Positions 1 to 12,747 are shown, counted from the first letter of the stretch. The stretch: DNA of 64,000 nucleotides from Thuidium tamariscinum (GCA_947034885.2 OX344755.2:11472501-11536500), one strand, 5' to 3'. The notes: generated by a model not told the origin, from the sequence alone. Numbers and translations are program-made.

Positions 1-588
1 GAGATTCCTTATTTTTCAAAAAAATTCAAAAAAATGTTTTCTAATTAAATTTTAAATTAGCTAATTTGTTGCACTTTGCAATTTAGGGTTTTTTTAGTAT
101 TGTGGAGTATCCAAAATTAGTGATGTACACTTGAAATTTATGTGGTCTACTCTCACACCAAAGATTCACGTGTCCACCAAAAAGAATTTAAAAAAACATT
201 ATTTTATATCCTCTACATTCATGCAAATAGGGACCTCTTGTGCATGCAATTCTAAACATTGAAATGGTTTCAAAATCATTCTTTTGGTGAAATCTCATCA
301 CCATCAATCCTTCCCAAATTTTTATTTATTTTTAAATGTCTTTTCCTATTTTTTACAAATAAAAATGTAAAAGTGCTCATTTTTGTGAGATTTTGCACTT
401 TTCTAGTTCACCTACTTAGAGAATTTTTCTACACTTTTCCTTCATTGGGTACCTTCTTCTTCAAGAAATATACATTGAACATATTTTCATTTTTTTTTAA
501 ATTGTTTTTTTATTTTTAAAGTACTCCAAAAAAAATGAGTATTGTGGCAAAATGAGACAAAAATGGGAGGCCTTTCTTACAATCACCC
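1..588. mobile_element. Family A TIR element, right part (left end outside window)
   Basis: The right end reads CTTACAATCACCC followed by TA. It matches the right ends of the other family A copies in this window (consensus CTTGCAATCACCC; left end GGGTGATTGCAAG). The interior is AT-rich with no coding capacity that I recognise, so this is a non-autonomous DNA transposon copy cut by the window edge. Confidence 0.5.
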
Positions 589-939
589 TATGTTATATGC
601 ATATAGTATGTACTAGCCAAACCTATGCCGGTCTAGGGACAATGCAAGAGACAAGGAAAATGTGTGCATGGCAAATTTCAAGAATGCTCATCGCATTCAC
701 TTCTCGGTTTTTATTGTGAACATTGGATGAAATAATTGGATGATATTTCTCCAAATGAAAATGTGATGGATTTTGTGATGAGGGTTGTGATGTTGCATAT
801 ATAATATAATAGATATATTCTTTGTTGCATTTCGTACAATTTGATGAGGTTCAAAATAGTATGCAACTAGACAAAAGTCATTATGGAAAAAACTAATAAA
901 TAATGGAAAGTTCTCATATGCTGACTTGAAAACATGTGG

Positions 940-1437
940 AAAAAAATTCAAAAGTTTCTACCATGTGGATTGCAAGATATTAGTGTTAGAATTCACAAAA
1001 AAAAGTTAGCCTTGCAAAAAACCAAGTAGTTGCACTTTAGAAGCTCACATTTGCATGAAAAAAAGTCCAATATGGTGGTACTACTTTGGACTCATTCTTC
1101 AAGGCAAGTTAGCTATGTGCTTGAAAATTTTCAAATCATTTAGAATTGTACAATATATAGGAAAAAATAGTAAGTAGAAAGAAATAGAAAATGATTCAAA
1201 ATACGAAATTGTTAAGAATTTAGTTATAAAATTAAAAAATTCCAATTCCAATGGTTGCAATGTTGTAATAAACAATCTACATCCTATGATTTTATTTTTT
1301 AACAAAATAAAGTTTTAAATTGAATAAAGTAAAGAGCTAAAAAATTTATTTTAGAATTGAGAATTTATAATTGCATACAAACAAAATCTCCTCATAACTT
1401 TTGACTCATTGATTAAAATGGAATGATTCAAAGCTTT

Positions 1438-1440
<3 letters not shown>
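940..1440. mobile_element. Family B element fragment
   Basis: Colinear with the interior of the complete copy at 59328-60278. Shared landmarks are GATTGCAAGATATTAGTGTT, TTGAAAATTTTCAAATCATT and GGAATGATTCAAAGCTTTCC. The match breaks off at the TA microsatellite and neither terminal repeat is present, so this is a truncated copy. Confidence 0.55.

Positions 1441-1490
<50 letters not shown>
1440..1490. repeat. (TA)n microsatellite, about 25 units
   Basis: Uninterrupted TA dinucleotide run. It abuts the truncated family B copy and may mark the breakpoint. Confidence 0.95.
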
Positions 1491-1493
<3 letters not shown>

Positions 1494-2892
1494 AGGAAAC
1501 CAAATAAAACATTTGGTTTCTAATAAAAGAGATTTAAAAAAATTTGCTTGAATTGCCTACTTACAAAACAAACACCATATTAGGCCAAAACTTTTGACCT
1601 ATATTTCCAAACATCTTGATTTTTAGTGTAGATGAAAGACATTCTTTGTCTCCACCTTCTATTTAACTTTGGCCTCAAAACATAGAAATCTCTAACCGAA
1701 TAGACCTATGTTGCTAACTTTAGTAGGTTAGTCTTTTAGGGCTTAATCTACTTGTTTTGTATACAAAATTTAATAAAATTTCAATTTAGTATATGTAAAG
1801 ATAAAACAGATAATTCATATCCTCTAATATTAAGTTAATAATCAATTTCACAATCAACTACATATATGTAGTATTGAAAAAAACAGACGATGTTGGTTGT
1901 CATTGATGTTGTGCCGCTCGTTCAAAATTTGAGGTCCATTGATGCTCGATAGGGTTTCAATGTCCTACAATTTGTCAAGAACTAGAAGGCTATTTATGTA
2001 TTACAATTGTAAATTATACTAATTAATTGAATTTACATAAATTAGATTATAGATTTGACACTATATAAAAAAAATTATTGTTGTAAAAGAGATCATAAAT
2101 TTCAAAGAAATAAAGTTGGTTGGTGGTCCCAAACCACTTGCCACTAATTTTTTTTTTGTCATTGCATTTTGAATACAATGAAATAATGTGCCTTTGTAAG
2201 CTTATGCAAATTTCATCTTTCTTTAATTAAAAAAAAAGTTTGATTTTGCCTTCTAATATTTGTATTTTGCAAATAATGAGATTGAAAAATACAAATTCAA
2301 ATATTATATTTTAATTTGTCTGATATAAATATGAAACTCTAGAAAGGGGGGAGAGAGGGGTAGAACGGAGGGGATGACATTTAGAATTCTAATGTAATAT
2401 GGAGTAGCAAAGTAATAACAAAACCTATGCTTTTGAAGAGATATAAGAATCTTTTCTTGAAACCTCCAAAGTGAATTTTTTTCCAAGTAATTACATTATT
2501 TTTACTAGTATTCTATAGGATTGTTATAGTGTGGAAAGGTGAACCACAATGTCTATGTGGCTTTCCAAAATGCAACGTTCCTATTGAATTGCTTATTGAA
2601 GGGTTGAAAGAAATTTCTAGGTGATATTGTAGGTAAGTTTTAATTTTGTGAAAAAACAATGGAGTCTTTGAATGGAAATGTTTAGTTCTTGTTTTCTATT
2701 TTTGGATCCAAAAAATATATAGTTGTCAAAGACCATTCATCATATTTTCAAACAACAATTATTAAATACAAATGTGTTCCTAGAGCACAAAGTTTTCAAT
2801 TATTCATTCATTTGAATATAGTGGATTTTTTAATTAGTTTTCTTCTATTTGTACAATATAGACTTTTATAACTTTTCTTTACAACTATTCTA

Positions 2893-4922
2893 TAGTTTAA
2901 CCTCTAAAGGACTAAGTTGCATTTTTTGGCAATAAAAGAAATTTTGTAAAGCTCATTCGAAATGGAGTTTTCATTTTTTTCTTTGAAATTTTCATACAAC
3001 ATGTGAAGAAAGAATATCTAAAGTACAACAATTTTCATAACTTTTGACTACATGATTCAGAAGTTATTACACGAAGTATAGTTTTTTCACCATCTAGGTA
3101 GTTTGGGCAAATAAAATAGAATCTCTTTTTCATAAATAAAAATTTAAAATTGATTTTGTAGATTTGTAAGGTGATTGCAAGATTGAAATGCTTGTATTAT
3201 TTTCACTTACACATTTTTAGTGACTAGTTTTTTGGCTATAACTTTTGTATTCTAGCTCCAAATGACTCAAAATTTATAGGCAATCTACTCATAACTATTA
3301 CATATCTTTTATGTTGTTTTTTTGAAGATTTTTCAAAAATATTTTAGTATTTTTAATCAGCCCCCAATGTTTTGTCCAATTTCCAATTTAGGGGTTCTTA
3401 ATACTATTTTGAACCCCCCAAAACGAATTTTGAGGTGAAATTTGGAGATGATGGTTTCTCCATATACTTATGGCTATTGACCAAAGGTTTTTAAAAATAA
3501 TTAATTTTATGTGGTGTAGAAGTCTACAAAGAAACCTTTGTGTTGCTTGCGTTTTGAAACATATAAAACATTATTATTATTATTGTTCAGATCTCATCAC
3601 AAAAAAGTCTTCTCAAATGGACTATTTTTATTTTTATTTAAAATAAATGATCTATTTTTTAAAATTAATTTTAACATTGAAACATCTATTTTCTTCACTG
3701 GAATTCTATGTCCAAAATTCTATTAATGAAAATACAACTTTGACGTTTTTCTTTGTAAAAAATAAGAATTTTTTAAAAAAGAAATCTAAAAAATTTCCAT
3801 TTTAGAAGAATTTTTTTTTAATGAGATTTGAACAAAAAGACCACGCAAATAATGTTTTATACATTTCAAAAAGCAAGTTGCACAAGGGTTTCTTTGTAGA
3901 CTTCTACACCACATAAAATTAACTATTTAAGAATTTACTTTGGTCTATAGCTATAAATATATTAAAAAACCATCTACTCAAAATTTGCACCTCAAAAGTC
4001 ATTATTTTGGGTTGTAAATAGTACTAAAACCCCCTAAATTGGAATGTGTGATAAATTAACAAAATTGACTTTTAAATGTGAAATAAAATTTTTAATTTAA
4101 AAAAAGGGTATCAATTACAATCAAGACATCTAGATTCTTAAAATTAAATTTTTTTTTGCATTGAGTTCATAATTAAAAAGTTAGGGCCTTATTAAAGAGT
4201 TAAAACAAATGCAACAAATAGTACAAGTGTTTCTTGCAGTCACCCTATAAATACATAGAAATCTTCTAATAATTCCATTTTGATAGATGAGATGAAACTA
4301 ATGAAAAAAATTTAAGTTCGTGGGCACTTATAGATTCTTTACTCTAAAATAAACTTTGAAGTCCTTTATTTGACTCAATTTTCAATATTTTTGATAAAAA
4401 ATAAAATTGTAGGATTTAGTTAGTTTATTGTAATATTAAAACCATTGTAATTGGCATTTTTTGATTCCATAAATAAATCATCAACAATTAAGTATTTTGA
4501 ATCATTCTCTTTTTCTTCTTTCTACTTACTATTTTTTTTCCTATATGTTGTACAATTCCAAATGATTTGAAAATTTTCAAGCATGTAGCCAACTTGCCTT
4601 GAAGTATAAACCTAAAGAGGCACTACCATTTTGGACATTTTTTCATACTAATGTGATCTTGTCAAGTGCAGCTACCTTGTTTTCTATATAGTAGGGCCAA
4701 ATTTTTTTCTAGTTAATTCAAATGCTAATATCTTGCATTTCACAAGGTGGAATTTTCTAAAATTCTTTTTACACCTTCAAAAACGTGTATACTACAAGAT
4801 TCTATAGTTACATGTGTCTAAAAACATTTTATTTTCCAAAATTTGGTACTTGTATGAGAAATGGCAGTTTTGGACCGTTTTGGGTGAAAACATGGTCAAT
4901 GAACTTAACAGGTTAAGAGGTA
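2893..4922. mobile_element. Family B TIR element split by a nested family A copy
   Basis: The left end TTTAACCTCTAAAGGAC matches the family B terminus (TTAACCCCTAAAGG). The right end is degenerate (CTTAACAGGTTAAG). The interior is colinear with 59328-60278 in inverse orientation, including the 'TACTTACTATTTTTTTTCCT' region near 4524. The colinear match is interrupted exactly by the family A element at 3169-4245. Without that insertion the B copy is about 0.95 kb, the length of the uninterrupted copy. Confidence 0.65.
3169..4245. mobile_element. Family A TIR element nested in family B
   Basis: Termini AGGTGATTGCAAG and CTTGCAGTCACCC form a TIR flanked by TA on both sides. Much of the interior is itself an inverted repeat: about 3380-3560 pairs with 3880-4050, for example GTGGTGTAGAAGTCTACAAA against TTTGTAGACTTCTACACCAC. 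The element could therefore fold back. No transposase is seen; it is non-autonomous. Confidence 0.7.
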
Positions 4923-5470
4923 TGAATATGTTTGACCTTGAAAATAACTTTTGAAGTTAATTAAGAGAATAATTTGTAAGAAAAATGAATAAATACATAA
5001 AATAAAAATCTTTGAAAATGGACAAAATTCAATCCAAAATTTTTTAATTCAAGAAAATTAATTCTTGAAAAAATTACAACTTTAGTCTAGAATCAATTTT
5101 GTTTAAAATTCTTGATTTAAATTTAAATTTATTGGTTGTTGTAGTGATTTTTAGAAAATAGAAATATAATAAGTATAATAGTAAATTTTTCCATTGGCCA
5201 CAATTTGTTGGAGATGGTAATAAACCAAAAGAATCACCAAATTATTTGTTTCTATTTTTAAAAACTCATGCTAAAAAGGGATTTTTTTTAAAGATTTCTA
5301 TATACTAAATTTTTTTTTAAAAATTTATTGAGTTTCTTTCACAATTGGTAGAAATATATTTGAAAAACTATGTTTCAAAAATATCAGATTATTAGATTTA
5401 GATTGTTCAAAATGGATATTGAATAGAACACTTAACCCTTAAATCTTCAAGTGTTTATTACATACTTTCA
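4923..5470. other. AT-rich gene-free spacer
   Basis: Low-complexity AT-rich sequence between two transposon copies. I see no gene or clear element. Confidence 0.6.
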
Positions 5471-6180
5471 GGGGATGTAAGAAACATTTGTACTATTTTG
5501 TCTCACACAATATGTGCTGATCTGTTTTTGGCCATAATTTTTGTATTTTTGACTCTAAATGACTCAAGATTTGTATGAAAGGTACTCACGACTATTACAG
5601 AAGTTACCTAATTTTTCTGTAATTAAAAAAAATTAACTACTGAAAAATAGACCCCAATTGAATATCATGCTTGCCAATTTGGAGGTTTTTAGTATTATTT
5701 AGCATTCACAAAAACAAATTTTTTTCTAAAATTTAGAGGGGATGATCTTCTAGTAGAGTGGCCAAAGGAATTTTTAAAATAATTATTTTTATGTGGTGTA
5801 GAAGTTCACAAAGTAAGCCTCCTTCTATGTGCATTTTGAAACATGTAAAAAATGATTCTAGTGAGTTTTTTTAGTGAAGTTCCATTTCTATGAAGTTGTT
5901 GCAAATGAAAAAAAATTGTTTTATTTTTAAAATTTTTTTTTTCTATTTTTGTACTAATTAAAATATCAAAGTATATATTTTCTTGAGACTTAGCACTTTT
6001 CAAATTCTCCTACTTAGAGATTTTCTTAACAAATTTTCTTTAGTGGTTTTCTTCATCTTCTAGGTGTATACATTAGTCATATAATTCATATAATTTTCAA
6101 ATTATTTTTCAAATTTTAAAGTACTCCCGAAAAAATCATGCAAATGCAACAAATAATACAAGTGTTCCTTGCATTCATTC
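5471..6180. mobile_element. Family A TIR element, degenerate ends
   Basis: The left end is followed by AAGAAACATTTGTACTATTT and the right end reads AATACAAGTGTTCCTTGCA, both matching family A. The inner block GTGGTGTAGAAG near 5796 is shared with 3169-4245 and 32793-33338. About 710 bp, non-coding. Confidence 0.6.
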
Positions 6181-8160
6181 TTCAAAAGTCAATATTTTGT
6201 TCCAAAATAATCTTAGAAAGTAATAGTATCATTACATTTTGTTTAAAATGATCATATCCACCTTTCATATGAATCTCAACTATGTTGAATTATTATAATT
6301 ATGCTTGGAAAATATTATGAGATGCAATGTGTGAAAAAAAAAACATTTTCTCTCTTGCAATCATAATATGCCCAAAACAGGCTGTCACATTTTGTCTCAT
6401 TAGTCCCCCCCCTCTCAAGAAAATCATGGGCCTTTTATTTTTTCTTAAAAAATGCTCTCCCTCTAAAATAATGTCAATTTCTCAAAAAATCACAAGCCGC
6501 TAATCTTCATAAGATGAAATTTGAGGTGTCCAAATACAAATTCAAAATACAATACTAAATATGGATACAAATATTTGAATACTAAATATAAATATGTCTA
6601 CAACCTATATGTACTAGATACACATATAATATATGGATACGATATATGAATATAGATATATGGAATCATATATTGAATATGAAATACAAATGCGGCATAC
6701 AAATGTATGTCCCCATATTGATTGTATAGAACCTCACCTTCTCAAAATTATAAGAGGGGATGGGGTGCGATTGAAAAATCAAACTTAGCAAAATTTTAAT
6801 ATTAAAACTTTTACAAAGAAATCAAATTTTAAAATTTTTGAAACCAAGGGGGGTGGTAATTTATTTATTTTAAATTAATTTGTGTTCTTGCAATCAATAT
6901 ATTTATTTCATGTATGTGAAAATTCTGAAAAAGTAAGATTATTCCTTTTGCATTATCTGGTACTATTTTTAGCTACTATCATGTAGTAGTCATGCACCAC
7001 TTTTTAATTTCCATATAAATTACACAAATATTTAATTTATCACTAATTATAAAATTTAGAAACCTATAATTTTTATTTGTAAACAATAACCTTGATATTC
7101 GAATAAAAAAAATTAAAATACAAATTAGCCAATTGAAAAATAAGGGATAAATCTTTAAGTTTAATTCTAAAAAAGCCAAGCCAAGACATTGAGGGTCAAA
7201 TTTCCTAGGCATAGGCTCTAGCTATACTAAACCATCCTATTTGTCAAAATGTAGAATTATTGTCACTAAAAAAATTTTAATTTTGTGAAACTTGGTACAA
7301 TACCATAAACATTTAAGCTTAAATAGTGTAAATTTAGAAAAGTAGATTTATATAATACATGAAACATTTCTGATAAGAGTCCATTTTTACAAATGAATTA
7401 TTTTGCATAATTCCCTACATTAGAAACAAACTTGCATAATTGAGGATTACACAATTTTCATAAGCTCTAGTTTCATTATTGTTTTCATTTCTTCTACATT
7501 ACTTGCCTTAGATTTACATAAGACAATATTGGTCTTCATATGCAATTATGCAAAGAAAAAATCTTTCCATAATTAGGGTTCTTTTCTTATCATACTTTCT
7601 TTTGGCATACTTTGTTATTGTGAGCTAGACATTGCACTCTATTAATAGGACAAATTAATGTAGTGTATTAAGATACTATGAAAATCTCAAAGTTTTAATA
7701 AGTTTACTTCTACCAGCATAATTCTCCAACTATACCATGACAACAACATAAATTTCAATTCATCGTCACTCAAACCCATTTAACAAAAGCTCAATGTGGG
7801 GCCCACAATGAATGGACTCTTCATATACACCAACTATGTAGAAAATTTGAACCTTTTTTTCCTCTCTATGAACTTCCATTTTGTCACCTCTCTAAAGATG
7901 TTAGCTTTTGGCAATATTTTCTTTTCACTCTCTTGAAGAAGGCATTATTTCCATTGTACATGCATTTTATCATGCAAAGGATAATTGTGTGAATGCATTG
8001 CTTAGCATTTGGTCTCTATTGCAAATTTTAGTTGTATAATGACTAGCTAGTCAAGATGAAAATTATCCTTTTCAGTACCATAAAAATCATCTAACAAAAC
8101 AAAACAAAAAACTTATTGTATGTCAAACTTTCCCACAAAATTCCAAAAATTAACATCTCC
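6181..8160. other. AT-rich gene-free spacer
   Basis: No gene recognised. From 6530 to 6720 the sequence is a degenerate run of ATATGGATAC / AAATACAAAT-like words, probably a decayed microsatellite. The rest is AT-rich with only chance ORFs. Confidence 0.55.
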
Positions 8161-8262
8161 ACTTTTGTCCTACACTCATAGAAGGGTTCTCTGCCATCCA
8201 TCTTCCATCAGACACTTAGTGTCCACAGTGGCAGTTGAGGGTTGTACCATGTTATGGACTAG

Positions 8263-8301
8263 GTAACCTTCCAGCCCACCGAGAGGCGGTGAGAAGGTTA
8301 C
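8263..8301. repeat. Short inverted repeat (hairpin)
   Basis: GTAACCTTC pairs with GAAGGTTAC across a GC-rich 21-bp loop. Function unknown. Confidence 0.6.
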
Positions 8302-8895
8302 ACGATGTAACCAGCTGTGTCCGTGGATGAAAAGTCTTGTAATGGTAGCCTTCATGGATGAATATTGTGTGATTACGATCAAATTATCCTGCTCGTGGAT
8401 GAAACACGTTTGACCAGGCCGACGCACACAATCAGAGCTGGTTACGAAGTATCCTGCTACGAATTCAACCGATTCGAGGCTTTACAGCTCGGTGCTTGCT
8501 CACTGGTCATGACGGAACTCCGGCATTGTCAGTTGCGGCACAAGTTTCCTCCACCAAACAATTGCCCATGATTTCCTGCAAAAAATGGAGCTTTGACTTG
8601 CATGGCCACCACTGGCTGATTCTTGACCAGATTGGATGCTCTCAAAAATAAGTTATCATGGTTGTGTCCGTTCTCCTTCACAAGGATTATTCTGCACTCC
8701 GTCTACAACACTCCACCTTCACAATTTAAATACTCTTTTTCGAAGTCTTGCTTTTGAAACCGAGAGACTGAAAAGGTGGGTGTATCTCAGTCCGTGGCAA
8801 CTGGCAAGCTTCCACTAAATTTAGCAACATCGGATGGTCCAGGAGCATGTCAACCGCTTGTGGGGTGGGAGAATATTCGATCGGGTTTGTACGGG

Positions 8896-8939
8896 TCGTA
8901 AAGAAGCCGTAAAGAGGCCGTAAAGAGACCGTAAAACTC
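8896..8939. repeat. 11-bp tandem repeat, four units
   Basis: Four consecutive units close to CCGTAAAGAGR lie in the GC-normal block downstream of the ammonium transporter. Function unknown. Confidence 0.75.
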
Positions 8940-9880
8940 GTACTGTACAACTCATTGATGCCGTCCTACAATCTGGGGATGCCTTGTGTACTTTCTTCAT
9001 TTTATAATCGCAAGGTTCAGCAGACCGAGGGTTGGTGACTTGGTGGTTTGAAAAAACTGACCGAGTTCTTGACTTTTTCATGAGGAATTAGAATTTGAAA
9101 TGTTCACGTGACGAAGTGTTGTGGACCAGGTGCGTGACAGGATCAGTGACTGAAGAACATTGCGCTTGGGTTTGGGAAAAGAAACGAGAAAAAAAGAGAG
9201 GCACTGGCTGTGTGACCTATTTCGAAAAGTCTTGGAAGTCGTGAGACGCAGAACTCACCAATTGCCACTTTGCTGATCGACGTCAAGCTTATCATGAACT
9301 GGAGCTAGCCTGTGGTCCAGCGAATTCTCTGAAACCCTTCCACGTAACGTGAAACAATGCGCGCACTTGCTAATTGAAATGTTCGGTCTGTCACAGAATG
9401 AATTTCATTATCGCAGTAGGTATCTGATCGAGTTTCAAGAATGGAGGCCTGCACACAACTTGAAATCTCAAGATTCTAGAGCTAAGGTAGCATTGTGCAG
9501 GAGAAAATGTATGTGGAGAGAGAATAACAACAGAACAGCGCAGCTGAAATTTGCAATCTTTAACAACCCCTGGGTGCAGCGAGTTCGATATAAACCTTTG
9601 CCGCTATTGAGCATCAACCATTGCTTACTACATTGAAGATTGCTCTGTTTTGATCGATTCTTTGAAATGGTACAATATTTATAAGAACATACACTGACTG
9701 ACAACCACCAACACCTGCAAAGCAATGCTAAAACCGAGGCAGTTTCTAGATGCCGGACACAAACAGTGATACTAAACTAAAACGCACATCTGCAAACACA
9801 AAGAGACTTAAATCCATGTGTGAATTCTCGTTTCCTATTTTTTGGCCTTTACTCGATCCGTCCTGCTGGCTTCGAGTTTT

Positions 9881-11335
9881 CTAGATTGTCACGGTGTGCT
9901 GCTTCATTTCGTGTCCATGGTTGGTGAAATCCGCATCCGTCGTCCCGCCATGCTTGCTCACGTCGAACGTCTCCCCATCTCCCCAGAGCGCATACGCCTC
10001 CTCCCCGTGCTCCGCATCGTCCCCGATCATCAAATGCTCGTCGCTCATCCGCAACGGAATCACCAGCTTAATCAAAATCAAAATTATACTCGTCACCACC
10101 ACGTTCCACCCGATAATAAAAAGCGATGCGACAATTTGCTTCCCGAGTTGCTTCCCTCCAACTCCCCCATAGAACGCCCCTTGCAAATTCAGCACTGGCA
10201 GGAAGTAATTACAAAGCGTGGGCTCCGCAAAGCATCCCGACAGAAATCCTCCCAAGAATCCCGCCACGGCGTGCGTATGAAACACGCCTAACGTGTCGTC
10301 AATCTTTTGCAGGAACGGCGAGCGCTTGTGAACCACCATCATGGTGAACCACGGCACTGAGCCCGCAAAGACCCCCATCACAAGTGCCGCCCATCCTTGC
10401 ACCACCCCAGCTCCTGGCGTGATAACAACAAGTCCAGTGATCATCCCTTGCACTGCGCCGATGACTGATGGTTTCCCGAAGACTAACACGTCCAAGCCCG
10501 TCCAAACAAGCAAGCTCGTGGCGGCGCAAATATTCGTGTTGATGACTGCAATCGACGCGACGAGGTTCGCAGAAAGGGCCGCGCCGCCGTTGAATCCGTT
10601 CCATCCCAGCCAGAGTAGGCCCGCGCCCGCGAGCATGAGCAGAACATTGTTGGGTGGAAAACGCTCCCTGTCGCGCGTGAGCCGCGGCCCCACCCAAAAT
10701 GCGGCCGTGAGCCCAGCGATTCCTGAAGAAAGATGAATCACGTACCCACCAGCATAGTCGATGACGCCCCATTGCCAGAATACCCCACCTCCCCACATGG
10801 AGAATGCACCGACAGTGTAGGAGCACGTCAACCAGAGCGGGACGAACACCATCCACGCGCGGAAGTTCATGCGACCAAGTAAGGAGCCCGCCAGGAGCAC
10901 GACTGTGATGGCTGCGAAGACGAACTGGAAGTAGACTTGGGTGGCCATGGGGTAGTAGGGCGTGAGCGCCGCGACTTGCGAGGTCGCGCTCGCGGGGAGA
11001 GTTGCTTGCGACAAAAGGTACTTGTAGCTGAGAGTGGTGCCGGCTTTGCCCCAGATTGGGATCAGCTTCTCACCGAATGACATCTTGTAAGCCCAACCTA
11101 CCCAGCAGAGGAGGACAGCGGCGAAGGCGTAGAACGCCATGAAAGCCGAGTTCACCGCCCATTTCTTCTTCACGATGCTACCGTAGAGAATGACGAGCGC
11201 GGGGACGGTTTGCAAGCCCACTAAAGTTGTAGCTGTGAGTTGCCAGGCGTTGTCGCCTTTGTTCAGCCAGTCGGGAGCCACGCCACCCGTCTGGATGTAC
11301 GCAGAAGGAATCGTGGGAGGCGCGTCGTCCGCCAT
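9881..11335 (-). CDS. Ammonium transporter, AMT2/MEP type, intronless
   Basis: A complete 484-residue ORF for an Amt/Mep/Rh-family ammonium channel, which moves ammonium across the plasma membrane. The N-terminus ([15 protein letters not shown], residues 28-42) and [20 protein letters not shown] (49-68) are typical of the plant AMT2/MEP subgroup rather than AMT1. The twin histidines of the pore are visible: His201 in [13 protein letters not shown] and His355 in [13 protein letters not shown]. Alternating hydrophobic segments fit the usual 11 membrane spans. The conserved cytosolic tail [18 protein letters not shown] (438-455), known in the family for allosteric gating, is intact. The start is the first ATG and the length is normal for the family. 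No intron interrupts the frame, whereas Arabidopsis AMT2 has introns. GC content is far above the surroundings. Other-frame ORFs on both strands here are shadows. Function is confident; the isoform is not assignable. Confidence 0.97.
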   Translation of the reverse strand: MADDAPPTIPSAYIQTGGVAPDWLNKGDNAWQLTATTLVGLQTVPALVILYGSIVKKKWAVNSAFMAFYAFAAVLLCWVGWAYKMSFGEKLIPIWGKAGTTLSYKYLLSQATLPASATSQVAALTPYYPMATQVYFQFVFAAITVVLLAGSLLGRMNFRAWMVFVPLWLTCSYTVGAFSMWGGGVFWQWGVIDYAGGYVIHLSSGIAGLTAAFWVGPRLTRDRERFPPNNVLLMLAGAGLLWLGWNGFNGGAALSANLVASIAVINTNICAATSLLVWTGLDVLVFGKPSVIGAVQGMITGLVVITPGAGVVQGWAALVMGVFAGSVPWFTMMVVHKRSPFLQKIDDTLGVFHTHAVAGFLGGFLSGCFAEPTLCNYFLPVLNLQGAFYGGVGGKQLGKQIVASLFIIGWNVVVTSIILILIKLVIPLRMSDEHLMIGDDAEHGEEAYALWGDGETFDVSKHGGTTDADFTNHGHEMKQHTVTI

Positions 11336-11469
11336 CTCGAAAACGTTTTAGTTCGTGAACTCTGGCGTCACAGTCAAGGAAGCCCGTGCGCAATCTAAAC
11401 ACAAAACACCACATCGAGATAAGTCGTAAATTCAAATGATGCATCCCAAAATTGCGAAAGGAACTGATG

Positions 11470-12540
11470 GGTAGACTGGATCAGCGATTCAATTCTCGAG
11501 ATTGAGTCAGAGCCGCATTTGAACCGGTCAAAATGCAAACCACCTACCATGCGGCGAAAAAAAAGAAAAGGTAAGACAGTACGACAGTGCGCGCCACAGA
11601 GAAGTCAAGTTACAGACAGCGTACGTCCAAACTGTGAAAGCATGAGGTTCAAGTACATTTGACTACAATAATCGGACTTTTTCTCTGAGAAAGGAGTAAT
11701 AATAACTCGGGTTCGAAATTTCCAAGGAAAGGAGAACAGGGGAGCAATTCCATGCAACCGCAAAGTTCTCAAAGCGTGAAATTCGAGTAAGCTTACATTA
11801 TCGAAGCATACACAAGTACATACAACAAATGAACCATATTTTTTTCTTAAGAAAACCGTACTAGTAGACCTTTGGACTTACTAGAATTTGAAAAGTTATC
11901 TACAACTGGAAGCATGCAATTGCAAACTCAAGCCTGAGATTCAAGTAAATGGACGACCCATACACAAGTACCGACACAGCAAATGAATCAATCACGCTCA
12001 AGATTCATTTGAGAAAGCAACTAGTTATTAACTAAAACCCGGCCTCGTAACTTACAAGTCTCGAAGTACATCGAACTGCCGAAGCATGCAATTCCACTCT
12101 CAAGCTAACATTCAGTTACTCCGACCACGAAGTATACACAAGTCTACATACAACAATCAATCATGCTTTACTGTACGAGAAAACTAATACTCTGTAAACC
12201 TCTGTGACATCGCAAAGTAATCTATAACTCAATTATAAATCCACAGACACCTGCGACTCGAGTAAATGGACAAAGCATACACAAATTAAAAGTATACCCA
12301 ACAATCAATCAATCAAGCTTTTCGACTGAGAAAGCAACTAGGAATGAAAACTTCGGGGACTTACAAGGAGTCGCAACGTACATAGAACTCGAAGCATCCA
12401 AGTGCAAACTCAAGATTGAGCTAGATTCAAGTCCACAAGACTGTTTACCACAACTGAAGACTGTAGACTACAGATAGAGCGCATTCACCAATCCATCCAT
12501 CAATCATTTTCTCAGTGAGAAACTATACAAGTAGCAAAGA
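11470..12540. repeat. Degenerate tandem repeat, about 165-bp period, upstream of the transporter
   Basis: About six diverged units. The anchor GAGAAAGCAACTAG or variants recurs near 11687, 11846, 12013, 12176, 12327 and 12513. The partners ACACAAGTA / ACAACAATCAATCA and GAAGCATGCAATT recur at matching phase. Spacing is roughly 150-185 bp. The array lies between the start codon and the best TATA candidate, so it probably belongs to the 5' leader, a leader intron or the promoter. Confidence 0.6.
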
Positions 12541-12638
12541 AAAGCTTGGCTTGGAGAAGTGGTACGGTCGTGCAAGCCTACAAATAATGGAGTTGCTGTA
12601 TATATCGATTCCAGCCGTCTGAGCTGCACAGGCGCAGG

Positions 12639-12662
12639 TCGACGACGACGACGACGACGACG
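12639..12662. repeat. (CGA)n microsatellite
   Basis: About eight CGA triplets in the presumed leader or promoter region of the ammonium transporter. Confidence 0.9.
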
Positions 12663-12736
12663 CTGTCTGTGCGAGTTGAAGCTTGCTTGCCTGCCTGGAT
12701 TCCCGAAGTCTGCACTTCGGGTGGTCGTTGGGGTGG

Positions 12737-12747
12737 CTTTATAAAGG
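12737..12747 (-). promoter_or_regulatory. Candidate TATA box of the ammonium transporter
   Basis: CTTTATAAAGG is TATA-like on either strand and lies in the GC-normal promoter-like stretch upstream of the minus-strand transporter. If used, the transcript would carry a leader of about 1.35 kb, possibly with an intron. Not proven. Confidence 0.35.

Larger units (their letters stand above)
589..2892. other. AT-rich gene-free spacer
   Basis: I see no gene here. The stretch holds a family B fragment and a long TA microsatellite, listed separately. The remainder is low-complexity AT-rich DNA with only short chance ORFs. Confidence 0.6.
8161..9830. other. GC-normal block without recognisable gene
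   Basis: Composition changes sharply near 8160 from AT-rich spacer to gene-like GC content that continues into the ammonium transporter locus. ORFs on both strands are short and show no family I recognise. The right part is likely the transporter's 3' UTR and downstream flank; the left part may be a decayed gene or regulatory DNA. It contains a short hairpin at 8263-8301 and an 11-bp tandem repeat at 8896-8939. Confidence 0.4.

Noticed and set aside
9842-10736. Several plus-strand ORFs over the ammonium transporter
   Set aside because: Antisense and frame-shifted shadows of the GC-rich transporter gene, with no family similarity.
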